Assembly: GCA_019119165.1 (NCBI GenBank)
Contig: DWXO01000077.1
Coordinates: forward strand, 1-64,000
Direction: 5' to 3'
Length of the DNA stretch: 64,000 nt
Source of the DNA: Candidatus Flavonifractor intestinigallinarum
GTDB taxonomy: Bacteria; Bacillota; Clostridia; Oscillospirales; Oscillospiraceae
Shown: piece after piece, positions 9,596-18,000 of the stretch
Position numbering within the stretch: the first letter of the stretch is position 1
How the letters are laid out: every line of letters starts with the position of its first letter
The notes under the pieces: generated by a model
Told to the model about the DNA's origin: nothing
Database searches by the model: none
The model's input: only the letters and a program-made list of their open reading frames with translations
Position numbers and translations under genes: made by a program

Positions 9596-10515
9596 TGGCG
9601 GGAAGAAAAGGCAGCCGCAGCAGTAAGACGGACCATGTGCTCAACCTGCTTTCGGGCGGGGCGCGGGAGGAGGAAGCCCGCCCCGCGGCGGAGGAACAGC
9701 CTGCCGGTACGCCCCCCGTAGAGCCGGAGACTGCTCCGGTGGAGCACCGGGAGGGGGAGCGGATTGTCGCCCCTATTTTGCAGGTGGCCCGCACCAACAA
9801 TGAGGCTCTGTCCAGGACCATTCGGGACGCGCTGACCCAGTCGCTGGAGGAGGAGATTGCTCAGAGCGAGGAGGAGCACCCTACGCCTGCGCCCGAACCG
9901 GAACCGGCCCCTGAGCCCGCGCCGGAACCCCAGCCCGCGCCCGTCTCGGGGGGCGGAAAGATGAGCCAGGAGGAGATCGAGAAGCTGCTCCACAGCATGG
10001 GTACGCCGGAGCCTGAACCGGAACCGGAACCTGCGCCGGAACCCCAGCCCGCGCCTGCCTCGGGGGGCGGAAAGATGAGCCAGGAGGAGATCGAGAAGCT
10101 GCTTCAGGGCATGGCCGCGCCAGAGCCTGAGCCTGAATCCAAGCCAGAACCTGTGCCCGAGCCTCAGCCAGAGCCTGAACTTGCGCCAGAGCCGGCTTCT
10201 GCGTTTGAAACCCCCTTTGCACCCCGGGAGACCCGCCTGCCCGACGGGGCGGTGTGCGTCAACGTGATGGAGGTGCTGGTGGACGAGCGCATCGAGCGGT
10301 ATGTCCGTATGTTCGGCCTGTGCGACTGTGCCCGCTGCCTGGCCGACGTTCGGGCGCTGGCGCTGACCCGGCTGCCGCCCAAGTATGTGGTGCTGGCGGA
10401 GAGCGTGGCCACCCCCATGCTCAGCCTGTACCGGGCCAAATTTGAATCCCAGGTGATCGCTCAGGTGGTCCAGGCCTGCAAGACTGTGATGGAAGCGCCC
10501 CGGCACATTCTTTAA
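9595..10515 (+). CDS. Pro/Glu-rich protein with two FliM-type docking peptides and a C-terminal ComFB-like domain
   Basis: [18 protein letters not shown] and [19 protein letters not shown]-terminus [45 protein letters not shown] resembles ComFB family (NVME..V...L..Y..C.C..C..DV.A.ALN.LPP.YV). Confidence 0.7.
   Translation: MAGRKGSRSSKTDHVLNLLSGGAREEEARPAAEEQPAGTPPVEPETAPVEHREGERIVAPILQVARTNNEALSRTIRDALTQSLEEEIAQSEEEHPTPAPEPEPAPEPAPEPQPAPVSGGGKMSQEEIEKLLHSMGTPEPEPEPEPAPEPQPAPASGGGKMSQEEIEKLLQGMAAPEPEPESKPEPVPEPQPEPELAPEPASAFETPFAPRETRLPDGAVCVNVMEVLVDERIERYVRMFGLCDCARCLADVRALALTRLPPKYVVLAESVATPMLSLYRAKFESQVIAQVVQACKTVMEAPRHIL
9921..10121 (+). repeat. Two in-frame 114-nt tandem repeats encoding [25 protein letters not shown]
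   Basis: ATGAGCCAGGAGGAGATCGAGAAGCTG occurs at 9961 and 10075, exactly 114 nt (38 aa) apart, with conserved flanks. Confidence 0.9.
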
Positions 10516-10519
10516 AAGC

Positions 10520-10557
10520 GGTTTCCCCTTCTCCCCCGGGAGGAGGGGAAAATTTTT
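10520..10557 (+). terminator. Rho-independent terminator after the parA-comFB-like pair
   Basis: TTCCCCTTCTCC-cccg-GGAGGAGGGGAA followed by AATTTTT. Confidence 0.75.
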
Positions 10558-10578
10558 AAAAAATTTTTGTCTGGGCAC

Positions 10579-10605
10579 TTAACTTTCCTGGAAAATGGAC
10601 GAAAA
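10579..10605 (+). promoter_or_regulatory. Candidate sigma-28 promoter for flagellin
   Basis: TTAA (10579-10582) - 15 nt - GACGAAAA (10598-10605). Confidence 0.55.
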
Positions 10606-10700
10606 CACCAGTGAAGGGAGTTGGGGCCGCGGCCCCTTTCCCCGAACTGCGGCCCGGCGCTCCGTAAAGGCCTGCGGAGCATCCGGACCCTGATACAGGC

Positions 10701-10720
10701 GGGCAAGAAGGAACTTGCCC
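10701..10720 (+). promoter_or_regulatory. Leader hairpin with AAGGAA loop, candidate CsrA-binding site upstream of the flagellin SD
   Basis: GGGCAAG-AAGGAA-CTTGCCC: perfect 7-bp stem with an ANGGA-type loop, about 12 nt upstream of the SD AAGGAGG. Confidence 0.5.
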
Positions 10721-10749
10721 CGACCAAATTTTCAAGGAGGAAAAGCATT

Positions 10750-11949
10750 ATGCGTATCCAGCACAACATTATGGCGATGAACGCCTACCGCAACTACTCC
10801 AACAACACCAGCGCTCTGTCCAAGAACCTGGAGAAGCTGTCTTCCGGCTACAAGATCAACCGCGCCGGTGACGACGCCGCCGGTCTGGCCATTTCCGAGA
10901 AGATGCGTGCCCAGATCACCGGTCTGGAGACCGCTCAGAAGAACGCCAAGGACGGCATCTCCCTGGTGCAGACCGCTGAGGGCGCTCTGACCGAGGTCCA
11001 CGATATGCTCAACCGCATGGTGGAGCTGGCCGACCAGTCCGCCAACGGTACCTACGACAACGAGACCGACCGCGCCAACCTGCAGAAGGAGTTTGAGCAG
11101 CTGACCAAGGAAATCGACCGTATCGCCGACAGCTCCAACTTCAACGGCATCAACCTGCTGGACGGCTCCATGGAGGATGGTAGCACGCTGGACACCTATA
11201 CCACGAAGATTGCTGCTTCTTCTGCTGGCAAGTCGACAATTGACGTGTCCGTCAACATGGGCGGCAATGTGAAGGTGCAGTTTGCTGTCTCCTCCACCTC
11301 GAGTCAGTATAATAAGGCCGCTGCTTCCAGCGGCGGTACGCTGACCGTTACCCTTCAGAAGGGCAAGTCCTACACTGCGGCAGAGATTCAGGACATCCTG
11401 CGGAAGGCAACTGGTGCAGCTTCCAAGACTAAGGCTCAGGCCTCTGTGGAGCTGGCAAAGAAGGCCACTGTGACCGGTGCCGGTGTTACCGCAAAGTCTT
11501 CGGATAACGCTTTGGCCGCTACTACTGGAACAGCAATTCAGGATAAGGGTAGTGCACTGACCCTGCAAATCGGCGACACCAGCGACGATTACAACCAGCT
11601 TGAGGTGAGCATCGAGGATATGCACGCCGCCAAGCTGGGCCTGACCGACATCAAGATCAGCGATCAGTCTAGTGCCAAGGCGGCTGTGGACACCATCAAG
11701 GCAGCCATCAACACCGTGTCCTCCGTCCGTGGTACTCTGGGCGCCACCCAGAACCGTCTGGATCACACCATCAACAACCTGTCCGTGATGACTGAGAACA
11801 TCCAGGACGCCGAGTCCACCATCCGCGACACCGACGTGGCCGACGAGATGATGGCCTACACCAAGAACAACATCCTGGTGCAGTCCGCTCAGGCCATGCT
11901 GGCCCAGGCCAACCAGGTGCCTCAGGGCGTGCTGCAGCTGCTGCAGTAA
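10750..11949 (+). CDS. fliC: Flagellin
   Basis: [56 protein letters not shown] and C-terminal [43 protein letters not shown]. Start corrected from ORF start 10621; SD AAGGAGG. Confidence 0.97.
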   Translation: MRIQHNIMAMNAYRNYSNNTSALSKNLEKLSSGYKINRAGDDAAGLAISEKMRAQITGLETAQKNAKDGISLVQTAEGALTEVHDMLNRMVELADQSANGTYDNETDRANLQKEFEQLTKEIDRIADSSNFNGINLLDGSMEDGSTLDTYTTKIAASSAGKSTIDVSVNMGGNVKVQFAVSSTSSQYNKAAASSGGTLTVTLQKGKSYTAAEIQDILRKATGAASKTKAQASVELAKKATVTGAGVTAKSSDNALAATTGTAIQDKGSALTLQIGDTSDDYNQLEVSIEDMHAAKLGLTDIKISDQSSAKAAVDTIKAAINTVSSVRGTLGATQNRLDHTINNLSVMTENIQDAESTIRDTDVADEMMAYTKNNILVQSAQAMLAQANQVPQGVLQLLQ

Positions 11950-11982
11950 GCACTGGGACGTCACGCTACCCAATACCAAAGA

Positions 11983-12017
11983 GGGGGCTGGGGTTCAACG
12001 CCCAGCCCCCTTTTTTT
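11983..12017 (+). terminator. Rho-independent terminator after flagellin
   Basis: GGGGGCTGGG-gttcaacg-CCCAGCCCCC perfect 10-bp stem followed by TTTTTTT. Confidence 0.92.
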
Positions 12018-12035
12018 AAACCGAGGGAGGACGCC

Positions 12036-14018
12036 ATGCGAACCATTGAAGTTGCCAGAAGATTGGCGGAGCTGGGCCGGAAGGAAGATGCCCAGAAGGG
12101 ATATTATCTGGCCCTGCAAAAAATGAAAACAGAGGAGCTGGAGCCTAAGGAGCAGCTGGAGGCCGCCAGCTACCTGTTTTTTTCCAAATGGGATCACAGG
12201 CTCCCCTTCACTATCTTTGTGTCCCTCTACAACCAGGGCTATTTTCAGGACGAACTGATGAACCTGATGCTTCAGGCTTTTTATCTGCCCAATGTGCAGA
12301 AGCAGCAGAAGCAATATGCCCGCAACTGCCGCGCCCTGGCGCGCTATTCCTACTTTTTCCGGGACAGCTTCCCCAACTTTGATGAGCTGCCCATCCTCTT
12401 TTTCCCCTTTGACGATCAGGGCTTTGTTCCCTTTCTTCAGGCGGAAAACCGCTTCGGCGACTATGTGAACTTTGACGATCCGGTCATTGACCGCTACTTC
12501 TTTAAAGATTTGGAAAATCCCATCCTGGCTAAGGATGTTTACTCCCAGTACCAGCTGGAATATTTGAATGACAATGTGCGTAAAAGCGAGTGGGTGGGCC
12601 GGGAGAACCACATCTACCTCCACTATACCGATTGGAATCAGTTTTGCGGCTATCTCCCCTGCCTGGATTTTGCCCCGCTGCTGAAGGAGAAGAAGTTGGT
12701 CTTCCTGCTAGAAGAGGAGATCAGCCAGTATCCCATTGACTTCAAGGAACGCTTTGGCATCGACTACAGCCAGTACCCGGTCAAGCCCATCGGCGTCCGG
12801 GAAGTGAACCGACTGATCTGGCACACCCAGCTGTCGGCTCACAACGGTGGTGACTTTTTTAATGAAATCTTCTACGACCATCCCAACCTTCTGGTTTATG
12901 AGTCTATTATATTTGACAGCCTGAAAGAGCAGATAAAAAGTTGTAGGCAGGATTGGAAAACGGTCAATAATATTAATCCTTGGATCTGGAAAGAACTGTC
13001 TCGAATCCCAAATCCCACTGATAAAGATTTTTTAGTGGCGTTATTTCTTAACAGCGACGCGGTCAGCCGAGATATGCGCGGCGATTCCCGCATTGCCCCC
13101 GCTCTCTTTTTCCAGCCCCACTTCTACAATGTCTGCTGTAATATCAACCTAAACAAGACTCAGGATAAGGCGATTATCTCATCCAATCAGTATGAAGAGA
13201 TTAGTAAATCTACTATTTTTAACCAATTTAAGTACATTAAGACCTTTACCCCCATGCGCCGTATCACTACCAGCTATGGTGCTACAGTCCGCTTTATGCT
13301 CAAAGGAGTTCAGGAAAAAGAGGGGGAGAAGGTAATTTCAGATGCTTTTACTGAGCGGCTGCTTAACCGCTCTTTTATGATGGACAAGTGGGACAGGCTG
13401 TACCGGGACAGTGTACTGGTGCGGTTTGAGGATGGTAAACTGAATCCCAAGGCTACCTTCACCGCTTTGGCGGAATTCCTGGACATTCCCTATACGGAGA
13501 GCATGACCTACTGTTCAGGAAAAACCGGCCTGAATCCAGAGTCCTTGGAAGGTAACGACCTGGGCTTTGACCCCGCCGCCATCTACCGCACTTACGATGA
13601 ATATGTGGACGACGCTGACCGCTGTCTTCTGGAATACTTCCTGCGGGACGTATATGAGACCTATGGGTATGACTTCCACTACTATCACGGAGAAACTGCG
13701 GATATGGAGTGGGTGAAAGAAAAACTGGAGGGTTTCCACCATCTTGATTACTTGATCGTAGAAACATTCAAAAGTTTTCTGGATAAAAAAATTTTGGAAA
13801 ATGATACAATTATTTTTAATGGCACAGTCCATGAAAAGGAAGAGGGAAACCAGCTGATAGCGGAGCAGCAGCTGAATGATTATAAAAAGAACCGCTTAAA
13901 GGTTACAGAAATTCTGCTGAAAGGCCTGGAATTTGTGAACAAACAGGGGCAGCCGCTGCATATGATGAAGAAGCTTGAGCTGGACCCGGCGCTGCTGGAG
14001 CAGCCCCTGTACCACTGA
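12036..14018 (+). CDS. Sulfotransferase-like protein with an extended N-terminal region (putative flagellin/glycan modification)
   Basis: QLSAHNGGDFFNEIFYDHPNLLVYESIIF resembles the sulfotransferase 5' PAPS-loop region (SGTTFLNELLDSHPNI) in degenerate form; DSVLVRFEDGKLNPKATFTALAEFLDIPYTESM resembles the sulfotransferase C-terminal region. Confidence 0.55.
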   Translation: MRTIEVARRLAELGRKEDAQKGYYLALQKMKTEELEPKEQLEAASYLFFSKWDHRLPFTIFVSLYNQGYFQDELMNLMLQAFYLPNVQKQQKQYARNCRALARYSYFFRDSFPNFDELPILFFPFDDQGFVPFLQAENRFGDYVNFDDPVIDRYFFKDLENPILAKDVYSQYQLEYLNDNVRKSEWVGRENHIYLHYTDWNQFCGYLPCLDFAPLLKEKKLVFLLEEEISQYPIDFKERFGIDYSQYPVKPIGVREVNRLIWHTQLSAHNGGDFFNEIFYDHPNLLVYESIIFDSLKEQIKSCRQDWKTVNNINPWIWKELSRIPNPTDKDFLVALFLNSDAVSRDMRGDSRIAPALFFQPHFYNVCCNINLNKTQDKAIISSNQYEEISKSTIFNQFKYIKTFTPMRRITTSYGATVRFMLKGVQEKEGEKVISDAFTERLLNRSFMMDKWDRLYRDSVLVRFEDGKLNPKATFTALAEFLDIPYTESMTYCSGKTGLNPESLEGNDLGFDPAAIYRTYDEYVDDADRCLLEYFLRDVYETYGYDFHYYHGETADMEWVKEKLEGFHHLDYLIVETFKSFLDKKILENDTIIFNGTVHEKEEGNQLIAEQQLNDYKKNRLKVTEILLKGLEFVNKQGQPLHMMKKLELDPALLEQPLYH

Positions 14019-14030
14019 GGAGAGATACCC

Positions 14031-15173
14031 ATGGACAACAAAGGAACCGTTTATTTTTTTACCGGTCTGTCCGGCGCGGGCAAAACCACCATTGGCGGGC
14101 TGTTCTGCCGACGGCTGAAAGCCACAAAGCCTAACGCGGTCTATCTGGACGGTGATGAGATCCGTGTTGCGTTTGGTGAGGATGTGGGCTATACCCATGA
14201 GGAACGGCTGCGCTGGGCTGGGCGCATCTTCCGGGTGTGTAAGCTGTTGTCCGACCAGGGCATTGACGTGGTGTGCTGTTCGATTGCCATGTTTGATTCT
14301 GTGCGCCAGTGGAACCGGGAACATATCCCCAATTACAAGGAAATTTATATCCGGGTAAAAAAAGAAACCCTTATGCAGCGCAACCAAAAGGGCCTGTACA
14401 CCGCCGGGCACAATGTGGTGGGAATCGATTTGCCCTTTGACGAGCCGAAAACCCCGGATCTGGTGATCCAGAACGACGGCGACCGCACGCCGCTGGAGCT
14501 GGTGGAGGAGATTGAGCGAATCTTTTATCCCAATATTGTGGAGAACCCCATCGACAACCGGGATTATTGGAATCAGTATTATAACAATCGGATCTGTTCC
14601 ACGGAGCCGTCCCCCTTTGCCCAATATGTGTCTACTCTTGTGGAACCGGGCAAAACGTTGGTGGATCTGGGGTGCGGGAATGGGCGTGACGCGCTGTTTT
14701 TCGCAGGCCAGGGGCTGCAGGTGCTTGCCATTGATCTGTCCGGCTCAGCCATTGACCAACTGAACCAGATGCCGGTAGAAAATGCCCGTTTCCTGTGCGG
14801 GGACTTCATTGCCAGCGATGTCCACCAGCCGGAGATCTATGACTACGCCTACAGCCGCTTTACCATCCATGCGATTAATCAGCAGCAGGAGGCGCTGCTG
14901 CTCCAGACCGTGTTTCGCTCCTTGAAATGTGGTGGAAAATTCTTTATTGAAGTTCGTAGCGTAAACGATCCCCTCTATGGGAAAGGGAAGGCTGTAGAGC
15001 GCAATGCCTTTTTCTATGACAATCATTACCGGCGCTTTATTGTCCGGGATGAGCTGGTCAAATCCCTGGAAAACTATGGGTTCCGTGTAGAATATGCCAA
15101 AGAACAGACTGGATTTGCTCCCTACGGAAATGATGATCCGCCGGTCATCCGGATTGTGGCGGTCAAACCATAG
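14031..15173 (+). CDS. Adenylyl-sulfate-kinase-like domain fused to a class I SAM-dependent methyltransferase
   Basis: N-terminus: FFTGLSGAGKTTIGGLFCRRL, VYLDGDEIRVAFGEDVGYTHEERLRWAGRIFRVCKLL, QKGLYTAGHNVVGIDLPFDEPKTPDLVI (CysC-like). C-terminus: LVDLGCGNGRDALFFAGQGLQVLAIDLSGSAI (MT motif I). Confidence 0.8.
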   Translation: MDNKGTVYFFTGLSGAGKTTIGGLFCRRLKATKPNAVYLDGDEIRVAFGEDVGYTHEERLRWAGRIFRVCKLLSDQGIDVVCCSIAMFDSVRQWNREHIPNYKEIYIRVKKETLMQRNQKGLYTAGHNVVGIDLPFDEPKTPDLVIQNDGDRTPLELVEEIERIFYPNIVENPIDNRDYWNQYYNNRICSTEPSPFAQYVSTLVEPGKTLVDLGCGNGRDALFFAGQGLQVLAIDLSGSAIDQLNQMPVENARFLCGDFIASDVHQPEIYDYAYSRFTIHAINQQQEALLLQTVFRSLKCGGKFFIEVRSVNDPLYGKGKAVERNAFFYDNHYRRFIVRDELVKSLENYGFRVEYAKEQTGFAPYGNDDPPVIRIVAVKP

Positions 15174-15185
15174 GAGGCGGGATAT

Positions 15186-16004
15186 ATGCAGTTATCAGCT
15201 GATCTCCATACCCACTCCACTGCCTCAGATGGCCAGTATTCTCCCGCGCAGGTGGTGGAATTGGCCCGGAAGGCCGGCGTCCAATGCCTGGCTCTTACCG
15301 ATCATGACACCGTGGACGGCGTGGAGGAGGCGATTCAGGCCGGCGCACAGATGGGCGTCCATGTGCTGCGGGGTGTGGAATTGGGCGCCAGAGAGGATCG
15401 TCACTTGCACATCCTGGGGCTGGGCCTGGGGGCGGGCTGTACGACTATGGAAACGCTGTGCCGCAAACTCAAGGACAGCCGGGCTGAACGAAAATACCGG
15501 ATTGTGGATTTTCTCGAGGAAAAAGGAATCCATATCGACCTTCAGGAGGTGGAGGAGCTGGCGCAGGGCGGCTTGGTGGCCCGGCCTCACTTCGCTCAGG
15601 TTATGGTGCGTCACGGCTATGTTTCCTCCATGCGGGAAGCCTTTGACCGCTACCTGGACACCGACGAATATCAGCGCATTGAGCGGTTCAAGGCTGATGC
15701 CGCCGATTGTATTGCCGCAATCCGCCAATCCGGCGGCAGAGCTGTGCTGGCCCACCCCTGCCAGCTGAATTTGCCCGAGGAGAAGCTGGAGCGTCTTGTA
15801 AAGGAACTCAAGGATGCCGGTCTGGAGGGGCTGGAGTGCTTTTACCCTCAGCATACGCCTGAAATGGTAACGGCATACCGGAATCTGGCGATAAAATATG
15901 ACCTGTATGTTACAGCCGGCAGCGATTTTCACGGAGAACGGGTGCATCCCGACAGGCCGTTTATGCCTACGCCATTGGAATTGGCATGGCTGTTGGATCG
16001 ATAA
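15186..16004 (+). CDS. PHP-domain phosphoesterase, YciV/TrpH-like (possible 3',5'-nucleoside bisphosphate / pAp phosphatase)
   Basis: ADLHTHSTASDGQYSPAQVVELARKAGVQCLALTDHDTVDG, GVELGAREDRHLHILGL, RPHFAQVMVRHG, AVLAHPCQL, TAGSDFHGE: PHP metal-ligand set. Confidence 0.85.
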   Translation: MQLSADLHTHSTASDGQYSPAQVVELARKAGVQCLALTDHDTVDGVEEAIQAGAQMGVHVLRGVELGAREDRHLHILGLGLGAGCTTMETLCRKLKDSRAERKYRIVDFLEEKGIHIDLQEVEELAQGGLVARPHFAQVMVRHGYVSSMREAFDRYLDTDEYQRIERFKADAADCIAAIRQSGGRAVLAHPCQLNLPEEKLERLVKELKDAGLEGLECFYPQHTPEMVTAYRNLAIKYDLYVTAGSDFHGERVHPDRPFMPTPLELAWLLDR

Positions 16005-16020
16005 GGAATAAACAAAAGAT

Positions 16021-16062
16021 ATCCCCGATTTTATGTTCAATAGCATAAAATCGGGGATGTTT
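16021..16062. terminator. Bidirectional terminator between convergent PHP gene and cheB
   Basis: ATCCCCGATTTTATG-ttcaatag-CATAAAATCGGGGAT perfect 15-bp stem, T-rich on both sides. Confidence 0.92.
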
Positions 16063-16069
16063 TTTGCTT

Positions 16070-17125
16070 TTATTTACCTGTTTTCAGGTGCTGCATCAGC
16101 ACGGAGGAGATATTTTCGCAGGAGGCCTGGATGGTTACCGCGCCGATCTCATGGGCCACGCAGGGCATACCGTACACAACGCAGGATTCCTTGTCCTGCC
16201 CGATGGTGTAGGCGCCGGCGTTGCGCATCTCCAGAAGGCCGCTGGCGCCGTCCCGGCCCATGCCCGTCATGATGATGCCCACCATATGGCACTTCACCTG
16301 AGCGGCCATGGAGGAGAACAGCGCGTCCACCGAGGGGCGGTGGCCGCTGACCTTCTCGCCGGGCTGGCAGGAGAGGGTGTAGCGGCTTCCCATGCGTACC
16401 ACCCTGGCCTGCAGATCGGCGGGAGCCACCAGAGCCAGGCCCCGATGGATCTGATCGCCGTTTTTGGCCTCCCGCACTTCCATGGCGCACAGCTTGTTCA
16501 GGCGCTGGGCATACATGGCGGTGAAGCCGGGGGGCATATGCTGGACGATGACCATGCCGGGAATGTCGGCGGGCAGACGCTTGAGCACGGCCAGGGTGGC
16601 CTCAGTGCCGCCGGTGGAGGCCCCCAGACCGATGATGGTCTGGTCCAGATCCACGCCGCTGCTGTTGCGGCCCAGATCGGCGGGAGCCGCCGTAGTGGTC
16701 TGCTGGATGTGGCGGCGGCCGGGTACCACCTTGGCGCAGGAGGCCACCACGATTTTCTGGGAGAGGGACCGGAAGAAGGAATCCCGGCTCTCCGTGCCGT
16801 CCGGCTTGCGGACAAAGTCCACGGCGCCGGCTGCCAGAGCATCAAACACACGCAGGTTCAGGCTGGACACCAGAATCACCGGCAGAGGGTGCTCCGGCAG
16901 CAGCTGGCCCAGAAAGTCGATGCCGCTGATACCCGGCATCTCCACGTCCAGAGTCATTACATCGGGGTTGAGGCGAAGGATCTTGGCCTTGGCGTCCAGA
17001 GCGTTAATGGCGTAGCCCACCACCTCGATGCGGGGGAAGGCGGCCAGACCATTGATCAGAAAGGTGCGGGCCACGGCTGAGTCGTCCACCACCAGCACCC
17101 GGATCTTGCGGGGAGAGGATATCAT
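16070..17125 (-). CDS. cheB: Chemotaxis response regulator protein-glutamate methylesterase CheB
   Basis: IRVLVVDDSAVARTFLINGL receiver; GASTGGTEA, VVQHMPPGFTAMYAQRLNKLC, GMGRDGASGLLEMRNAGAYTIGQD methylesterase motifs. Confidence 0.97.
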   Translation of the reverse strand: MISSPRKIRVLVVDDSAVARTFLINGLAAFPRIEVVGYAINALDAKAKILRLNPDVMTLDVEMPGISGIDFLGQLLPEHPLPVILVSSLNLRVFDALAAGAVDFVRKPDGTESRDSFFRSLSQKIVVASCAKVVPGRRHIQQTTTAAPADLGRNSSGVDLDQTIIGLGASTGGTEATLAVLKRLPADIPGMVIVQHMPPGFTAMYAQRLNKLCAMEVREAKNGDQIHRGLALVAPADLQARVVRMGSRYTLSCQPGEKVSGHRPSVDALFSSMAAQVKCHMVGIIMTGMGRDGASGLLEMRNAGAYTIGQDKESCVVYGMPCVAHEIGAVTIQASCENISSVLMQHLKTGK

Positions 17126-17140
17126 GCGCTTTGCTCCTTC

Positions 17141-17986
17141 CTACGAGCGGGTCGGGGAGCTCTTCTTGCGGTAGACGGCCGGGGAGACCATCTGAAACAG
17201 GGGCGTTTGTCCCAGAGACTCCGAGTGACTGATAAACAAGTAGGCGTTGGGATTCATGGCGTCATAAAAACGTCGGACCAGCGCGTCCCGAGTGCTCGTA
17301 TCAAAATAGATCATCACATTGCGGCAGAAAATCACGTCAAATTTCAGCCGAAACCGGATGGGGTCCATCAGGTTAAAGGTGCGGAAGATCACGTTGTTCC
17401 GGATGGCGGGGGCCACCGTGTATTCCGTCCCGTCCCGGGGACTGTGGGTGAAGTAGCGGTGCAGCCATGCCGTGGGCATATCCGCCGGAGGCTGATAGAC
17501 GGCGGCCTTGGCCTTGGCCAGGGCCTGCTGGGAGATATCGGTGGCCAGAACCCGGGTGTCCCACTGGCCGGAACGCGTCCCAAAATACTCCTTGAGGTAC
17601 ATGGAGAGGGTATAAGGTTCTTCCCCGCTGGAGCAGCCGGCGCTCCAGATGGACAGCGTCTTGTCGCGGCTGTGGCGCTGCTCCAGCTCGGGCAGCACCG
17701 TGTCCTGGAAAAAGGTAAAGTGCTCTTTTTCCCGGAGGAAATAGGTGTAATTGGTGGTCAGCTTATTGAGCACCAGCTCCAGATCCTGGGGGTCCTGCTT
17801 GGTAAAGAGGTGCTCCAGAAAGGACTTGAAATCCGTATAGCCCCGGGATTTCAGGGACTGGGACAGACGGCTGGTGATCAGCTGGCGCTTGTTGCTCAGA
17901 TCAATGCCGTAATGCTTTTGAATAAATTCCACCAGACGCCGGAAGTCGGCGTCAGTGATGCTCAGACTGTGGAACATCATATCCAT
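17141..17986 (-). CDS. cheR: Chemotaxis protein methyltransferase CheR
   Basis: FRRLVEFIQKHYGIDLSNKRQLITSRL; SIWSAGCSSGEEPYTLSMYL; FDVIFCRNVMIYFDTSTRDALVRRFYDAM. Confidence 0.97.
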   Translation of the reverse strand: MDMMFHSLSITDADFRRLVEFIQKHYGIDLSNKRQLITSRLSQSLKSRGYTDFKSFLEHLFTKQDPQDLELVLNKLTTNYTYFLREKEHFTFFQDTVLPELEQRHSRDKTLSIWSAGCSSGEEPYTLSMYLKEYFGTRSGQWDTRVLATDISQQALAKAKAAVYQPPADMPTAWLHRYFTHSPRDGTEYTVAPAIRNNVIFRTFNLMDPIRFRLKFDVIFCRNVMIYFDTSTRDALVRRFYDAMNPNAYLFISHSESLGQTPLFQMVSPAVYRKKSSPTRS

Positions 17987-18000
17987 GCCGATTCACTCCC

